Shown: one piece after another, positions 27,503-37,198 of the stretch
How the letters are laid out: each line of letters opens with the position of its first letter
How positions within the stretch are numbered: position 1 is the first letter of the stretch
Source of the DNA: Bacteroides sp. UBA7333
Lineage (GTDB): Bacteria > Bacteroidota > Bacteroidia > Bacteroidales > Bacteroidaceae
Direction of reading: 5' to 3'
Length of the DNA stretch: 64,000 nucleotides
NCBI GenBank assembly: GCA_002471195.1
Contig: DKPN01000061.1
Span: 62,792 to 126,791, forward strand
Made by a program: the position numbers and the translations under genes
The notes under the pieces: generated by a model
What the model saw: only the letters and a program-made list of their open reading frames with translations
What the model was told of the DNA's origin: nothing
The model's database searches: none

Positions 27503-28249
27503 TCACCGGCGAATGAACGCACGTAGCACAAACCATACATGATAGGCAAAGGTGCTTGCATAGCCATAGTGGCGATTCATGATGCGATAACGCTCTTTAA
27601 GCGAGGCTTTATGATTTTGTGTGGTGAGCCCCTCGTTTAGATAATCGATGATAGTGAGATGTGTGTTGTGCATGCTCACTGCTTTCTTCATCATGCGTAT
27701 GCACCAATCAAAATCGGCCGAAAAACGGTATTCGCAGTGGTATGCTTCGGCAATTGTGCGCTTCACAATGAATGCTTGATGGCATACCAACATACCGTTT
27801 CGAAAACTTTTCCAGTGTAGTTGCTTTGGAGGTTGCAAACGGCGCATACCCACAAAGTGGCGATTACGGTTGACTAGTGCCGTATTGCCATAAATAATAT
27901 CGGGCAGCGGCTCTTTTTTAAGTCCGTTGACAATACTTTGCAATGTCGTGTCGCAATGCAAGCTGTCGCCTGCATTCAAAAAGATCAGATAATCGCCCGT
28001 AGCCTGCTTCATCCCCTTATTCATGGCATCGTACAAGCCTTTATCGGGCTCGCTTACAACCTTTGCAATATGTGGTCGGTAACGATCGACGATATCCATC
28101 GTACCATCTTTTGATGCCCCATCTATCACGATATACTCTATATGATGATAGGTTTGCGAAATTACGCTCAGTATGGTTTCTTCGAGTGTGCTTTCGGCAT
28201 TGTAGGTGATGGTGATGATGCTGAATGTGGGGGTGAGGCGATTATGCAT
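27503..28249 (-). CDS. Glycosyltransferase family 2
   Basis: GT-A type glycosyltransferase of 248 residues. It has the family start TFSIITITYNAESTLEETI, the VIDGASKDGT nucleotide-sugar site, EPDKGLYDAMNKG, and FLNAGDS as the DxD-like metal site. It resembles the WcaA-like GT2 enzymes of polysaccharide pathways. It overlaps the upstream GT4 gene by 8 bp, so the two are translated together. It would add one sugar from a nucleotide donor to a lipid-linked glycan at the inner membrane. Donor and acceptor are not readable. Confidence 0.92.
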   Translation of the reverse strand: MHNRLTPTFSIITITYNAESTLEETILSVISQTYHHIEYIVIDGASKDGTMDIVDRYRPHIAKVVSEPDKGLYDAMNKGMKQATGDYLIFLNAGDSLHCDTTLQSIVNGLKKEPLPDIIYGNTALVNRNRHFVGMRRLQPPKQLHWKSFRNGMLVCHQAFIVKRTIAEAYHCEYRFSADFDWCIRMMKKAVSMHNTHLTIIDYLNEGLTTQNHKASLKERYRIMNRHYGYASTFAYHVWFVLRAFIRR

Positions 28250-29507
28250 TTTTTCCGGTCACTTTATTATAGATATCAATATACTTCTTGGCAATGGCGC
28301 TTTCCGAATATTTGGTGGCTACCTTGCGCGATGCTTCATTTGCCAGCGACTCGTATTCTGATTCTTGAAGCGCCCAGTATAAACCGTTGGCAAAGTCGTC
28401 GGCCGATTTATAGGTGGCCACATATCCGTTATGAAGATGATCTATCATTTCGGGGATGCCGCCTACCTGAAAACCTACGCAGGGTGTGCCGCATGCCATG
28501 GCTTCCATTACCGTATTGGGCAGATTGTCTTCGAGCGAAGGAATGGCCAGCACATCGACCGCATTGTAAATATTGACCAAACTGTGTTCGTTGCTCACAT
28601 AGTCGAGCGGATAAACGTGAAAAGGCACCATATCGGCCAATTGGTCGGAGTCTTTTCCGAATACAACAATACCTAGTTCGCTTTTCAGTTCGGGATGTTT
28701 TTGGGCCAATAGGTTGCAGGCTTCAACAAAGTAATCGATGCCTTTGCGTTTGTCGGTGATTTTGAACGATCCGAATAGAATGAATTTACCTTTGATAGGT
28801 AGATGTGATTTGATGCGTGCATCGGTCACCTTGCGTGCACGATACAAGTTGGTATTGATAGGGTTGGGAATATTGGTCACCGTATGCCCTTCGAGCAAAG
28901 AGCTTTGGCGAGCTTTATCGGCCAACCACTTGCTACATGCTACAAATGTGATGGGCGAAAGAGTATAAAGTTTCTTTTTACGGCGAAACACCTGATAGGC
29001 AATATCGTGTTTGCTACCTCCGCCATAGAGCATGGGACAGTTGTGGCACTGCTTTTGGTAGCGATCGCAATCTTTGGCATAATGACAAATACCTGTAAAT
29101 GGCCACATGTCGTGCAGGGTCCATACAACAGGTTTTCCCGATTGAAAGATCTTTTTTAAATCGTGAAGCGATAGCATGCCTTGATTGATCCAATGCAGAT
29201 GTATTACATCGGCTTGTTTGAACTCGGGCAAGTGGGTGATGTCGATACCCGTATTGGCGATGCTTACCGCAAATAGATTGTGCCTTCTGTAGCGATTGGC
29301 GCGCCAAATCACCAAGCGTTCCCAAACAAATTTCCACATGTTTTTCCAACTGCGTTTCAGCTCTACCACATTAATTTGATCGGTCTGCTTGTCGCGTACT
29401 AACATTTTTACCTTGACGCCATTGTTTTTCAAGGCTTCACTAAGTCGGCTGGCTGCAACTGCTGCGCCTCCGGTTCGTTCGGATGTATTAATGATGAGTA
29501 CTCTCAT
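28242..29507 (-). CDS. Glycosyltransferase family 4
   Basis: GT-B fold transferase of 421 residues. The N-terminal domain starts MRVLIINTSERTGGAAVAASRL and has the cysteine-rich segment HYAKDCDRYQKQCHNCPMLYGGG, often seen in Bacteroidetes GT4 enzymes. The C-terminal Rossmann domain holds LFGSFKITDKRKGIDYF and the donor-binding block PSLEDNLPNTVMEAMACGTPCVGF, with the EX7E glutamates. It shares an operon with the downstream GT2 gene and is divergent from wecC. The -7 box is at 29526-29533. Confidence 0.92.
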   Translation of the reverse strand: MRVLIINTSERTGGAAVAASRLSEALKNNGVKVKMLVRDKQTDQINVVELKRSWKNMWKFVWERLVIWRANRYRRHNLFAVSIANTGIDITHLPEFKQADVIHLHWINQGMLSLHDLKKIFQSGKPVVWTLHDMWPFTGICHYAKDCDRYQKQCHNCPMLYGGGSKHDIAYQVFRRKKKLYTLSPITFVACSKWLADKARQSSLLEGHTVTNIPNPINTNLYRARKVTDARIKSHLPIKGKFILFGSFKITDKRKGIDYFVEACNLLAQKHPELKSELGIVVFGKDSDQLADMVPFHVYPLDYVSNEHSLVNIYNAVDVLAIPSLEDNLPNTVMEAMACGTPCVGFQVGGIPEMIDHLHNGYVATYKSADDFANGLYWALQESEYESLANEASRKVATKYSESAIAKKYIDIYNKVTGKNA

Positions 29508-29525
29508 AAGGCTCTATTCTTTTGG

Positions 29526-29533
29526 CAAAAATA
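29526..29533 (-). promoter_or_regulatory. -7 box of the GT4-GT2 operon
   Basis: CAAAAATA on the plus strand equals TATTTTTG on the minus strand, 19 bp before the ATG at 29507. Confidence 0.45.
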
Positions 29534-29575
29534 ACGATTATTCATAAGAATCGGTTCGATATTGGCAATAATTTG

Positions 29576-29583
29576 TACTTTTG
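29576..29583 (+). promoter_or_regulatory. -7 box of wecC that decides its start
   Basis: TACTTTTG matches the -7 consensus. Transcription would start near 29590, which leaves the ATG at 29619 as the first usable start and excludes the upstream GTG at 29589. Confidence 0.55.
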
Positions 29584-29618
29584 CATGAGTGCTTACAAAC
29601 GAAATATTAGACGCAGTA

Positions 29619-30821
29619 ATGAATAAAGTGGTTTTTATAGGTTTGGGATATATCGGTTTGCCTACGGCAGCAGTAGCAGCCAGTCATGGCTACGAAGTTG
29701 TAGGAGTCGATGTCAATCCGGTGGTGGTCGATACCATCAACCAAGGTAAGGTGCATATCATTGAGCCCGATTTGGGTGAAATGGTTCAGGATGTGGTAGC
29801 TAAGGGCGCATTGCGTGCGGTGACTCAGCCCGAACCGGCCGATGCATTCTTTATTGTAGTACCCACTCCTTTTAAGCAAAATCACCGTGCCGATATCACC
29901 TATGTAGAATCGGCTACTCGTTCGGTAATTCCTTTTTTGAAAGAAGGTGACTTGTTTGTAATAGAGTCTACCTCTCCGGTATTTACTACCGAAAAGATGG
30001 CGGATTTAATTTTTAAAGAGCGTCCCGAATTAAAAGATAAAATATCGGTGGCATACTGCCCCGAGCGAGTTTTGCCGGGCAATACATTATACGAACTGGT
30101 GCAAAACGATCGTGTTATCGGCGGTATCGATCAGGCATCTACCGAAAAAGCAATGGCTTTTTACTCGCGCTTTGTAAAGGGCACTCTGCACCCTACCAAT
30201 GCTCGCACTGCCGAAATGTGTAAACTCACCGAAAATTCATCGCGCGATTCGCAAATAGCATTTGCCAACGAACTTTCGATGATTTGCGACAAGGCAGGTG
30301 TGAATGTGTGGGAGCTGATTGCGCTTGCCAATAAGCATCCGCGTGTGAATATTCTTGATCCCGGATGTGGCGTAGGCGGACACTGTATCGCGGTTGATCC
30401 GTGGTTTATTGTATCCGACTATCCGGAGCAAGCACAATTGATAAAGCGTGCTCGCGAAACCAACGATTATAAAGCCGATTGGTGTGCGAATCGAATACTG
30501 GAAGCGTGCGACCAATTTGTTCAAAAATACGACTACGAACCGGTGGTGGCTTGTATGGGACTGGCTTTTAAACCTAATATTGACGATCTTCGCGAATCGC
30601 CTGCAAAATATATTGCTTCGCGCATTATATCAGAGTCGCGAGCGGAAGTATTGATTGTCGAACCCAACATCAAATCGCACTCTAGTTTCAATATCACCCC
30701 TTATCAAGAGGCTTACGAAAAAGCCGATATCGTGGTATGGTTGGTGCGTCATACCCCTTTCATTAGTTTGCCCAAAGATGAGGCTCGCATAGAACTCGAT
30801 TTTTGTGGTGTACGAAGATAA
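29619..30821 (+). CDS. wecC: UDP-N-acetyl-D-mannosamine dehydrogenase
   Basis: NAD-dependent nucleotide-sugar dehydrogenase of 400 residues that oxidises UDP-ManNAc to UDP-ManNAcA. It has the N-terminal Rossmann motif VFIGLGYIGLPTAA, the middle domain helix TENSSRDSQIAFANE, and the catalytic cysteine in CGVGGHCIAVDPWF, then a C-terminal domain with GLAFKPNIDDLRESPA. The ATG at 29619 is preferred over the GTG at 29589 because the predicted promoter overlaps the latter. It is followed 12 bp later by wecB, giving a two-gene route from UDP-GlcNAc to UDP-ManNAcA for the surface polysaccharide. Confidence 0.93.
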   Translation: MNKVVFIGLGYIGLPTAAVAASHGYEVVGVDVNPVVVDTINQGKVHIIEPDLGEMVQDVVAKGALRAVTQPEPADAFFIVVPTPFKQNHRADITYVESATRSVIPFLKEGDLFVIESTSPVFTTEKMADLIFKERPELKDKISVAYCPERVLPGNTLYELVQNDRVIGGIDQASTEKAMAFYSRFVKGTLHPTNARTAEMCKLTENSSRDSQIAFANELSMICDKAGVNVWELIALANKHPRVNILDPGCGVGGHCIAVDPWFIVSDYPEQAQLIKRARETNDYKADWCANRILEACDQFVQKYDYEPVVACMGLAFKPNIDDLRESPAKYIASRIISESRAEVLIVEPNIKSHSSFNITPYQEAYEKADIVVWLVRHTPFISLPKDEARIELDFCGVRR

Positions 30822-30833
30822 AACCTTTTAACA

Positions 30834-31967
30834 ATGAAGAAGAAAATATTACTTGTATTCGGCACACGCCCCGAAGCCATTAAAATGGCTCCATTGGCAA
30901 AAGCTTTTCAACAAGATAGCGAACATTTTGAAACGCGTGTATGTGTTACGGCACAACATCGCCAAATGCTCGACCAAGTTTTAGAGGTGTTTCATATCAC
31001 TCCCGACTATGATCTCGATATTATGGCTCCCGGCCAAGATCTTTATGATATTACAGCAAAAGTATTGCTAGGATTACGCGATGTGCTTCGCGACTTTGCC
31101 CCCGATGCTGTATTGGTGCATGGCGATACTACCACTTCGATGGCAGCTGCTTTGGCAGCGTTTTATCAGCAAATACCGGTGGGACATGTGGAGGCCGGAT
31201 TGCGTACGTATGATCTATCGTCGCCTTGGCCCGAAGAGATGAACCGCCAAGTAACCGACCGCATGTGTAGCTACTATTTTGCTCCTACCACAGAATCGCG
31301 CGATAACTTGCTGCGCGAAGGTGTGAAGCCTGATAATATATTTGTAACGGGCAATACGGTGATCGATGCACTGCTGTTGGCTGTTCAGATGATTGCCAAT
31401 GACCCAACCACTCAGCGAGAGGTACATCAAACCATTCAGTCGAAAGGCTATAACATCGGCACGCGCCGCTATATTTTAGTGACCGGCCATCGTCGCGAAA
31501 ACTTTGGCGAAGGTTTCTTGCAGATATGCAAAGCCATTAAGGCTTTGGCATTGCAGCACCCCGATGTCGATATCGTATATCCTGTACATCTTAACCCTAA
31601 TGTGCAAAAACCTGTTTATGAACTGCTTTCGGATGTAAGTAATGTTTATTTAATAGCACCTCTCGATTATCTTCCTTTTGTATATGCTATGCAGCATAGC
31701 CATTTGATATTGACCGATAGTGGTGGTGTTCAAGAAGAGGCTCCATCGCTAGGTAAACCTGTATTGGTGATGCGCGATACTACCGAACGCCCAGAAGCGG
31801 TTGCTGCCGGAACGGTGAAGTTGGTGGGTACCGATGCTCAGGCCATTGTAGAACAGGTAAATGCGTTGCTAAGCAATGAAGAACTTTATAGTGAAATGTC
31901 AGAAACTCATAATCCTTATGGCGATGGCAAGGCCTGCATGCGCATTATCGACGCCTTTAAAATATAG
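30834..31967 (+). CDS. wecB: UDP-N-acetylglucosamine 2-epimerase (non-hydrolysing)
   Basis: Protein of 377 residues, the usual length. It interconverts UDP-GlcNAc and UDP-ManNAc. The markers are VFGTRPEAIKMAPL, VHGDTTTSMAAALAAF, GHVEAGLRT, TGHRRENFG, LTDSGGVQEEAPSLGKPVLVMR with the conserved catalytic acids, and the terminal NPYGDGKA. It forms an operon with wecC and would supply its substrate. It is located between two sets of glycosyltransferase genes. Confidence 0.95.
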   Translation: MKKKILLVFGTRPEAIKMAPLAKAFQQDSEHFETRVCVTAQHRQMLDQVLEVFHITPDYDLDIMAPGQDLYDITAKVLLGLRDVLRDFAPDAVLVHGDTTTSMAAALAAFYQQIPVGHVEAGLRTYDLSSPWPEEMNRQVTDRMCSYYFAPTTESRDNLLREGVKPDNIFVTGNTVIDALLLAVQMIANDPTTQREVHQTIQSKGYNIGTRRYILVTGHRRENFGEGFLQICKAIKALALQHPDVDIVYPVHLNPNVQKPVYELLSDVSNVYLIAPLDYLPFVYAMQHSHLILTDSGGVQEEAPSLGKPVLVMRDTTERPEAVAAGTVKLVGTDAQAIVEQVNALLSNEELYSEMSETHNPYGDGKACMRIIDAFKI

Positions 31968-31992
31968 ATATTTGAAACTATTAGGACCTTTT

Positions 31993-32313
31993 TTATAAGT
32001 TTCTATGAATGCATTGTGCCGCTGCTAGCAATTCATCAAAGTAGTTTTGCTGGTGGGGATTACGATGCATGATAAATCTTTTTAGCGTGGGAAGATTAAA
32101 GTTTTTGAGTAAAAACTTATGTCCTAATGCTTCGATATGATTGTTGTAGAGTTTGTAGTAAATAATGTGGTTCGCTCCCTCTTTATCTAATTTTTCGAGT
32201 GTTTTGCAAAGTGATAGCACTGAGCAATATGCAATAGAAATAGTTCTATCGTTTGCGTTGGTGCCTACCATTACCACGAAGCTATCTGTTGTAAACAAAT
32301 CACTTTGTATCAT
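31993..32313 (-). CDS. Small protein resembling a degenerate GIY-YIG domain
   Basis: Protein of 106 residues without a signal peptide. The order FVVMVGTNANDRTISIAYCS, then IIYYKLYNNHIEALGHKFLLKNFNLPTLKRFI, then HRNP parallels the URI-type GIY-YIG fold (V-Y-x-M-T-N-K, LVYYE-F, A-x-x-RE-x-LK-x-W, NP). The GIY/YIG tyrosines, catalytic Arg and Glu are not there, so nuclease activity is unlikely. This is a weak structural guess; otherwise the protein is unrecognised. It has its own -7 box at 32349-32356 and lies convergent to wecB. Confidence 0.55.
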   Translation of the reverse strand: MIQSDLFTTDSFVVMVGTNANDRTISIAYCSVLSLCKTLEKLDKEGANHIIYYKLYNNHIEALGHKFLLKNFNLPTLKRFIMHRNPHQQNYFDELLAAAQCIHRNL

Positions 32314-32348
32314 ACTGTATTTTTGTTGCTATTGTTTTGAACTCGTAA

Positions 32349-32356
32349 CAAAAATA
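32349..32356 (-). promoter_or_regulatory. -7 box of the 106-residue protein gene
   Basis: CAAAAATA on the plus strand equals TATTTTTG on the minus strand, 36 bp before the ATG at 32313. Confidence 0.45.
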
Positions 32357-32432
32357 GCTTGTATATATAAAATAAAGATGACATCGCCGCAATTTATACT
32401 GACACTGAGGCAATCGGTTTATCCATAGTGCT

Positions 32433-33428
32433 TTATCGGACGATAGACTTTTTGTATTCGCTAGGTGTTTGCTTATATTTTGCTTTAAATAGTCGTAAAA
32501 AGGTTCTTGAAGAGGTGAATCCCGAATGGATAGAAACGTCTTGAATTGATAAATCGGATGCGGATTCTAACAATGTACATGCATACTCCAGACGTTGATG
32601 GTTGATGTATTCGGATACACTATAATTATTGTCGGTACAGGCTTTGATGGCTTCGCAAATATAGGTTCGGTTGCTTCTTGTGATTCGTGCTAAATCTTCG
32701 CGCGAGAAGTTGGGGTCGGTAAAGAGTTTCTCTTTCCAAAGCACGGTATGTACTTGTTTAAACAGTAATTGTTCTTTGTTGAGCGATTCTTGTGGAAATG
32801 ATTTTTGTGATGATGTGTTTGATGGTTCGCTATTTTTGAGAGGATTTTTGTGATGATTTAGACTGAGGGGATGTACCAACAAACGACGCTTGTAGCGTAA
32901 ATATAGGAAGATAACCATTGCAACTAATAGGCAAACAAGGCATAAAATGATATTGAGTACCAGAGAGAGCTTTGCGTGTAAGAGCGAATTTTTATGTTCG
33001 AGTATTCGTATCGCACTTTTTTGTTGTAGTTCTTTGAGCCGAAACGGCTTGCTGATGAGGTGAATTAATGCTGCATATTTATCTCTGTTTACCGAATCGA
33101 TCGTATGCGCATACTTCCATTCGGCAGTAATGTAGGGTTCGCAAACCAAGGTGTTCTTTTTTATCGTTTGTTCAAACTGCGGCCGATCGGCACATGGTTT
33201 TAGATCGTAATAATCGATGGTTCTAATATCTTTGTTGTCTTGATAATTTTCTATGTAGCAGGGCATCTGTTGCCTCGACTTCATTTTCTGTATTGACTGA
33301 TGAGTACCCTCTGCGTGCACCGGTTGACGATTGGTTTCTATGGTATATTTTGTTTGCCCTTTTATTGATAATGCAAATATGGTAAACATAAAAATGAAGA
33401 CCGGCAGTAATGTATGCTTAAGATTCAT
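32433..33428 (-). CDS. Membrane-anchored AraC-family regulator
   Basis: Protein of 331 residues. A signal peptide (about 1-24) and a periplasmic stretch of about 130 residues are followed by one membrane helix (LVLNIILCLVCLLVAMVIFLYL, about 157-178). The cytosolic part ends in an AraC-type double helix-turn-helix (about 225-331; SREDLARITRSNRTYICEAI and IQDVSIHSGFTSSRTFLRLFK). Such one-component transmembrane regulators are common in Bacteroidetes. It sits inside the polysaccharide region and could respond to an envelope signal, but its target is unknown. The short sensor part lacks the TPR repeats many relatives have. Confidence 0.85.
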   Translation of the reverse strand: MNLKHTLLPVFIFMFTIFALSIKGQTKYTIETNRQPVHAEGTHQSIQKMKSRQQMPCYIENYQDNKDIRTIDYYDLKPCADRPQFEQTIKKNTLVCEPYITAEWKYAHTIDSVNRDKYAALIHLISKPFRLKELQQKSAIRILEHKNSLLHAKLSLVLNIILCLVCLLVAMVIFLYLRYKRRLLVHPLSLNHHKNPLKNSEPSNTSSQKSFPQESLNKEQLLFKQVHTVLWKEKLFTDPNFSREDLARITRSNRTYICEAIKACTDNNYSVSEYINHQRLEYACTLLESASDLSIQDVSIHSGFTSSRTFLRLFKAKYKQTPSEYKKSIVR

Positions 33429-33510
33429 AGAGATTTGTATTTGCTTCTTTTTACAAAGAAAATAAAAAATCTTGAATAATAATATGCGATCGATATATAT
33501 TTTAAACCTT

Positions 33511-34713
33511 TTACAAAGTCATCACATGATGAAAAGCATCTACATATCGCTCACTTACGGTTTCAAGATTTATTTCATCGCGTATGATACGTGCCGACTC
33601 CTGTCCCATGCTTTGTATTAACTGTGGAGAGTCAAACAGCAGATTTATTTTTTGGCTTAAACTATCCGAATTCCCATCTTCAAAGAAGAGTCCGTTTTTG
33701 CCTTCTTGCACCAAATCGCGTTCGGTGGTATCGCATACGGAGCAAATAACGGGCATACCGTAACACATGGCATCGTTGATGGATAATCCTCCCATTCCGG
33801 CCAACACGTAAACGGTCGATTCATTCATGTATGCACCCAAAACTTCGGGCGAATAGATAGCACCTACAAAATGAACTTTGAGTGTCAAGCCAAGACGATC
33901 GGCCTGTTCGCGTAGGTTGTTCTCTTCGGGGCCATTGCCTACCACTACCAATTCGGCATCGGGGTGTTTTAGCAAAATGCTGGGTAGGGCATCCAATAAT
34001 AGATCTACTCTTTTCCATTTTACCAATCGGCCGATGTGGAGAATTCGTTTACCGCAGGTAGGCATAATCGAAGGATTGGAGATGACTTGCGACCGTTCTC
34101 TTAATAATGCTTCGGTATCGGATGTGTTGTAAGTGACATGAATTTTATCAAGAGGTACACCATATGATGGCAAAATATCGTAAGCGGCACTCGAGTAGTT
34201 TAGCGTGCCTGCCATTTGAGCATAAACTTTTTTGCGGATATGCGATGTGATGAATTGACGCAAATAAAACATTTTTCCTTTACTGAGCAGATGCATCCCT
34301 TCGGTGTACATGGGATGCGCATTGAAGTAAGATTTTACCTCGCCATAAGGTGGTGTTTGGAAAGGAATTTCGCGTATCATTAAGCGCGCGCCGCAATCGT
34401 TTATAGCTGTACGCAGCTGTTTCTGAAAGTAATATTGTAAAAAATAGGGCCATCCCAACACGATAATGTCGGGTTTTTCTTGTGCTACGACAACTGCTAA
34501 TTCGGGGTAACCTACTTTGCCCCAGTACATTTTTTTCTCGGGCAACTCAATACGTTTAAACTCGCCTTCATCTACCATCTTCACACCGGCACCAATAATG
34601 GCATTGCCTTTGCGTGGAATGACTACGGTAACATCGATTCCTTTTTGTTTCAATCGATTTAATAAGGCACTTAAATAGTGAGGGATTCCCCCAAACGTAA
34701 AGAGAACTTTCAT
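33511..34713 (-). CDS. Glycosyltransferase family 4
   Basis: GT-B transferase of 400 residues. The start MKVLFTFGGIPHYLSALLNRL is that of the family. The C-terminal domain has RILHIGRLVKWKRVDLLLDA, VVVGNGPEENNLREQADRLGL and the donor loop AGMGGLSINDAMCYGMPVIC, in which the second acid of the EX7E motif is replaced by Asp. It is the last gene of the wzx-GT-GT-GT operon and overlaps the gene before it by 4 bp (ATGA). Sugar specificity is unknown. Confidence 0.9.
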   Translation of the reverse strand: MKVLFTFGGIPHYLSALLNRLKQKGIDVTVVIPRKGNAIIGAGVKMVDEGEFKRIELPEKKMYWGKVGYPELAVVVAQEKPDIIVLGWPYFLQYYFQKQLRTAINDCGARLMIREIPFQTPPYGEVKSYFNAHPMYTEGMHLLSKGKMFYLRQFITSHIRKKVYAQMAGTLNYSSAAYDILPSYGVPLDKIHVTYNTSDTEALLRERSQVISNPSIMPTCGKRILHIGRLVKWKRVDLLLDALPSILLKHPDAELVVVGNGPEENNLREQADRLGLTLKVHFVGAIYSPEVLGAYMNESTVYVLAGMGGLSINDAMCYGMPVICSVCDTTERDLVQEGKNGLFFEDGNSDSLSQKINLLFDSPQLIQSMGQESARIIRDEINLETVSERYVDAFHHVMTL

Positions 34714-35972
34714 GATAACTGGTGTGATAGAATTTTAAAACAATCGGCGAGCAAATCGGTTCGATGCAATGCTAAATAACGATGGAAATATTCGCTCGGT
34801 ATGTGGGTTTTACATAATTTTTCGATGACTTTATAGCACTCATCCGCATCGTCTTGATGAATCGTTAGTCCTATCTTGTATTGATGTACACGTCGGCCCA
34901 TGCACTCTCCTTCGGCCACTATCACCGGTTTTTTAAAGGCTGCTGCTTTGGTAAGCAAGTTGCTACTGCCCGTAAAATTATGATATACTGCAAAGATAAT
35001 ATCGCTTTGTGCTACCAAAGCGTTGAAATCGGCTTCGGTAGGGATGCGGCTCAATTCAACAAAAATATTTTTATAGTGACCCTGAATTTGTTCTAAATGT
35101 GATATCTCTTCGGGACTCAGTGATGATTTTCCGGCAATCACAAAGAAATATTTATCTTCATCCAAAAGTGGAATCGTGCGTAGTAACAAATCAACTCCTT
35201 TCCGCTTGTTGATGGAACCTAATAAAGAGATGATCTTTCGTCCGGCGGCTAATGTTTTAATCTGCTTTGCCAACGGGAAGTTGGTGCTAGGAGGGGTAAG
35301 GTCGGCAAAGTCGGGTAGACGCTTCACGTCGCTTGCCCATGGTGTTAGAGGATCAATGGTATATTCATTAAGAACCCCAACACTAATGCAATTGAAATGA
35401 CGAAACGAGGGGCGCACATCGGGCACCCACCATTTGAAGGTTGGCAGTGTAGATTGCACAAATAGCCCACTCCAGTTGTAGGGTAAAATACGATTGAGCA
35501 AACTGTGGCTCGAAAGTGTAGGGGCAAAGTCGTCTAAACAGGCAAAGTAAACTAAATCGGGTTGATAATCGGATAAAGCTTGTTTCAACCTCTTTAGGTT
35601 GTTAATGCGTATTAGGGCATTGCGTAGCACGGTGATTTTCTTTTTTACCGGCCGATTGATGGGCAATGGTAGCAATGTTTCGAAATCAATCATCTCGTGG
35701 TTGATAGTCGTTTTCTTATTGATCGAGCTTAGAGTGATCTTCTCTTTGTTGTCGGGATAACGGGCTATATTGGGATCCAATGTTTGAATCGAATCTTGCA
35801 CTTGCTCTGCTTCGAAGTTCAACGCCAGTTGTGGCTCTGTTTTCTCTTCGTCGAGCGGGGTAGGAGTTACCATGAATACATGATGTCCCAATGACATCCA
35901 TGATCGCGTAATTTGTCGGTAAAACGTTTCGCGATGTCCTGATGTGCTACTGTCTACTACTGCTATTTTCAT
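34710..35972 (-). CDS. Glycosyltransferase, GT4-like
   Basis: GT-B transferase of 420 residues. It starts MKIAVVDSSTSGHRETFYRQI, then has a long, weakly conserved N-terminal domain, and the C-terminal donor domain KIISLLGSINKRKGVDLLLRT, FFVIAGKSSLSPEEI and FTGSSNLLTKAAAFKKPVIV. It belongs to a divergent branch seen in Bacteroidetes capsule and EPS loci. It is separated from the upstream GT gene by 2 bp and overlaps the next by 4 bp. Family is clear; acceptor and donor are not. Confidence 0.87.
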   Translation of the reverse strand: MKIAVVDSSTSGHRETFYRQITRSWMSLGHHVFMVTPTPLDEEKTEPQLALNFEAEQVQDSIQTLDPNIARYPDNKEKITLSSINKKTTINHEMIDFETLLPLPINRPVKKKITVLRNALIRINNLKRLKQALSDYQPDLVYFACLDDFAPTLSSHSLLNRILPYNWSGLFVQSTLPTFKWWVPDVRPSFRHFNCISVGVLNEYTIDPLTPWASDVKRLPDFADLTPPSTNFPLAKQIKTLAAGRKIISLLGSINKRKGVDLLLRTIPLLDEDKYFFVIAGKSSLSPEEISHLEQIQGHYKNIFVELSRIPTEADFNALVAQSDIIFAVYHNFTGSSNLLTKAAAFKKPVIVAEGECMGRRVHQYKIGLTIHQDDADECYKVIEKLCKTHIPSEYFHRYLALHRTDLLADCFKILSHQLS

Positions 35973-35974
35973 AC

Positions 35975-37192
35975 TTATAGAGATTTTAGATAGATTTTTT
36001 TTAGTTGCTGACCGGCCAAACGGAAATCGAATCTTTGTGCCACCGATTGGCGGATGACTTTTTTATCGAACCGGTCATAGTTATCGTACATTTCTTTCAT
36101 TTTTTGTGCCAACATGGCTACATCGCCCGGTGCCAATAAGTAGCCACATTCGGGTGTAATAATATCTTCGGGGCCACCGCATATGGTTCCAATGGCAGGC
36201 ATCCCTGTGGCCATTGCTTCTATATATACAATACCGAATGTTTCGGCATGCGAGGGCAATACAAATGCATCGCAACGGCGCAATAGCTGTGCCAGCTCTA
36301 TTCGTCCGAGGCGGCCTACGAGGCTGATTTGTTGCTGCAAACCCAATCGGTCGATTTGTTGTTGCAGATTTTCACGTTCTTCTCCATCGCCCACAATCAG
36401 CAACTTTAAATGATCTAACCTACCTGTTTGTTTATCTTCTGTATGGGTGGTATGGGTGGTTACAAATTGATGAAATGCTTCGATGAGCTCGTGCAGCCCT
36501 TTTCGTCGCGAAAGATTGGCTACGCTCACAAACACAAACTCTTTCTCTTTATGGGTGATACGATGGCCGGCTTCAAATGTTTCGATATCTACAAAGTTGG
36601 GGATAACCGTCGTTTTACAGGGATCTGCAATGATCGATTGCAGGTTTTTTTCGAGCATCGTACCCACGCAAATCACCTCTTGTGCATCGGCACAGACGCT
36701 CTTTATAATGGCTTTTTGTTTATGGGTGGTAGTCCCGAAATTGATGGAAGAGGCATGTTCGGTCAGTACATACGGGATACCCATTTTCTGAAATACCTGC
36801 TGTGCTGCATAGCCTGCCCAAAGATTGAAATGCGCATGAATCAAGTCGGGCTGGCCATATTGCCTGATATAATGTTTTACCAGTTGCACGGTAAGGTATG
36901 CCCATATTTTGCCTCCTCTATCAGTCGATAGTTTGGGGTTCCATGCATGCATGCGCATGGTGTTGAAATCGGGTCCCTCTTCGGTGGATGTTTGAAAATG
37001 ACTCTCTTTAAAAAATCGCTTTACCGATAAATGTTTAAGGGGGCGTTGCTCTACAAATGCCACTCCTACCTGCATACCGTTGGCTGCAAGCTGTTTGGCT
37101 TGCTCGGCAAACATGTATCCGCGGTGCGGCGATGAGTCGGGCTCAGGGTAATACATGGGCAATATCAATATATGTAGCCTACGTTCCATCAT
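35975..37192 (-). CDS. Glycosyltransferase family 4
   Basis: GT-B transferase of 405 residues. The start ILILPMYYPEPDSSPHRGYMFAEQ is typical of exopolysaccharide GT4 enzymes. LIHAHFNLWAGYAAQ and VLTEHASS mark the acceptor domain; FVSVANLSRRKGLHELIEAF, LLIVGDGEERENLQQQI and PSHAETFGIVYIEAMATGMPAI (EX7E) mark the donor domain. It begins 6 bp after the flippase stop. It would extend the lipid-linked repeat before Wzx moves it across the membrane. Confidence 0.92.
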   Translation of the reverse strand: MMERRLHILILPMYYPEPDSSPHRGYMFAEQAKQLAANGMQVGVAFVEQRPLKHLSVKRFFKESHFQTSTEEGPDFNTMRMHAWNPKLSTDRGGKIWAYLTVQLVKHYIRQYGQPDLIHAHFNLWAGYAAQQVFQKMGIPYVLTEHASSINFGTTTHKQKAIIKSVCADAQEVICVGTMLEKNLQSIIADPCKTTVIPNFVDIETFEAGHRITHKEKEFVFVSVANLSRRKGLHELIEAFHQFVTTHTTHTEDKQTGRLDHLKLLIVGDGEERENLQQQIDRLGLQQQISLVGRLGRIELAQLLRRCDAFVLPSHAETFGIVYIEAMATGMPAIGTICGGPEDIITPECGYLLAPGDVAMLAQKMKEMYDNYDRFDKKVIRQSVAQRFDFRLAGQQLKKIYLKSL

Positions 37193-37198
37193 TTCTTT

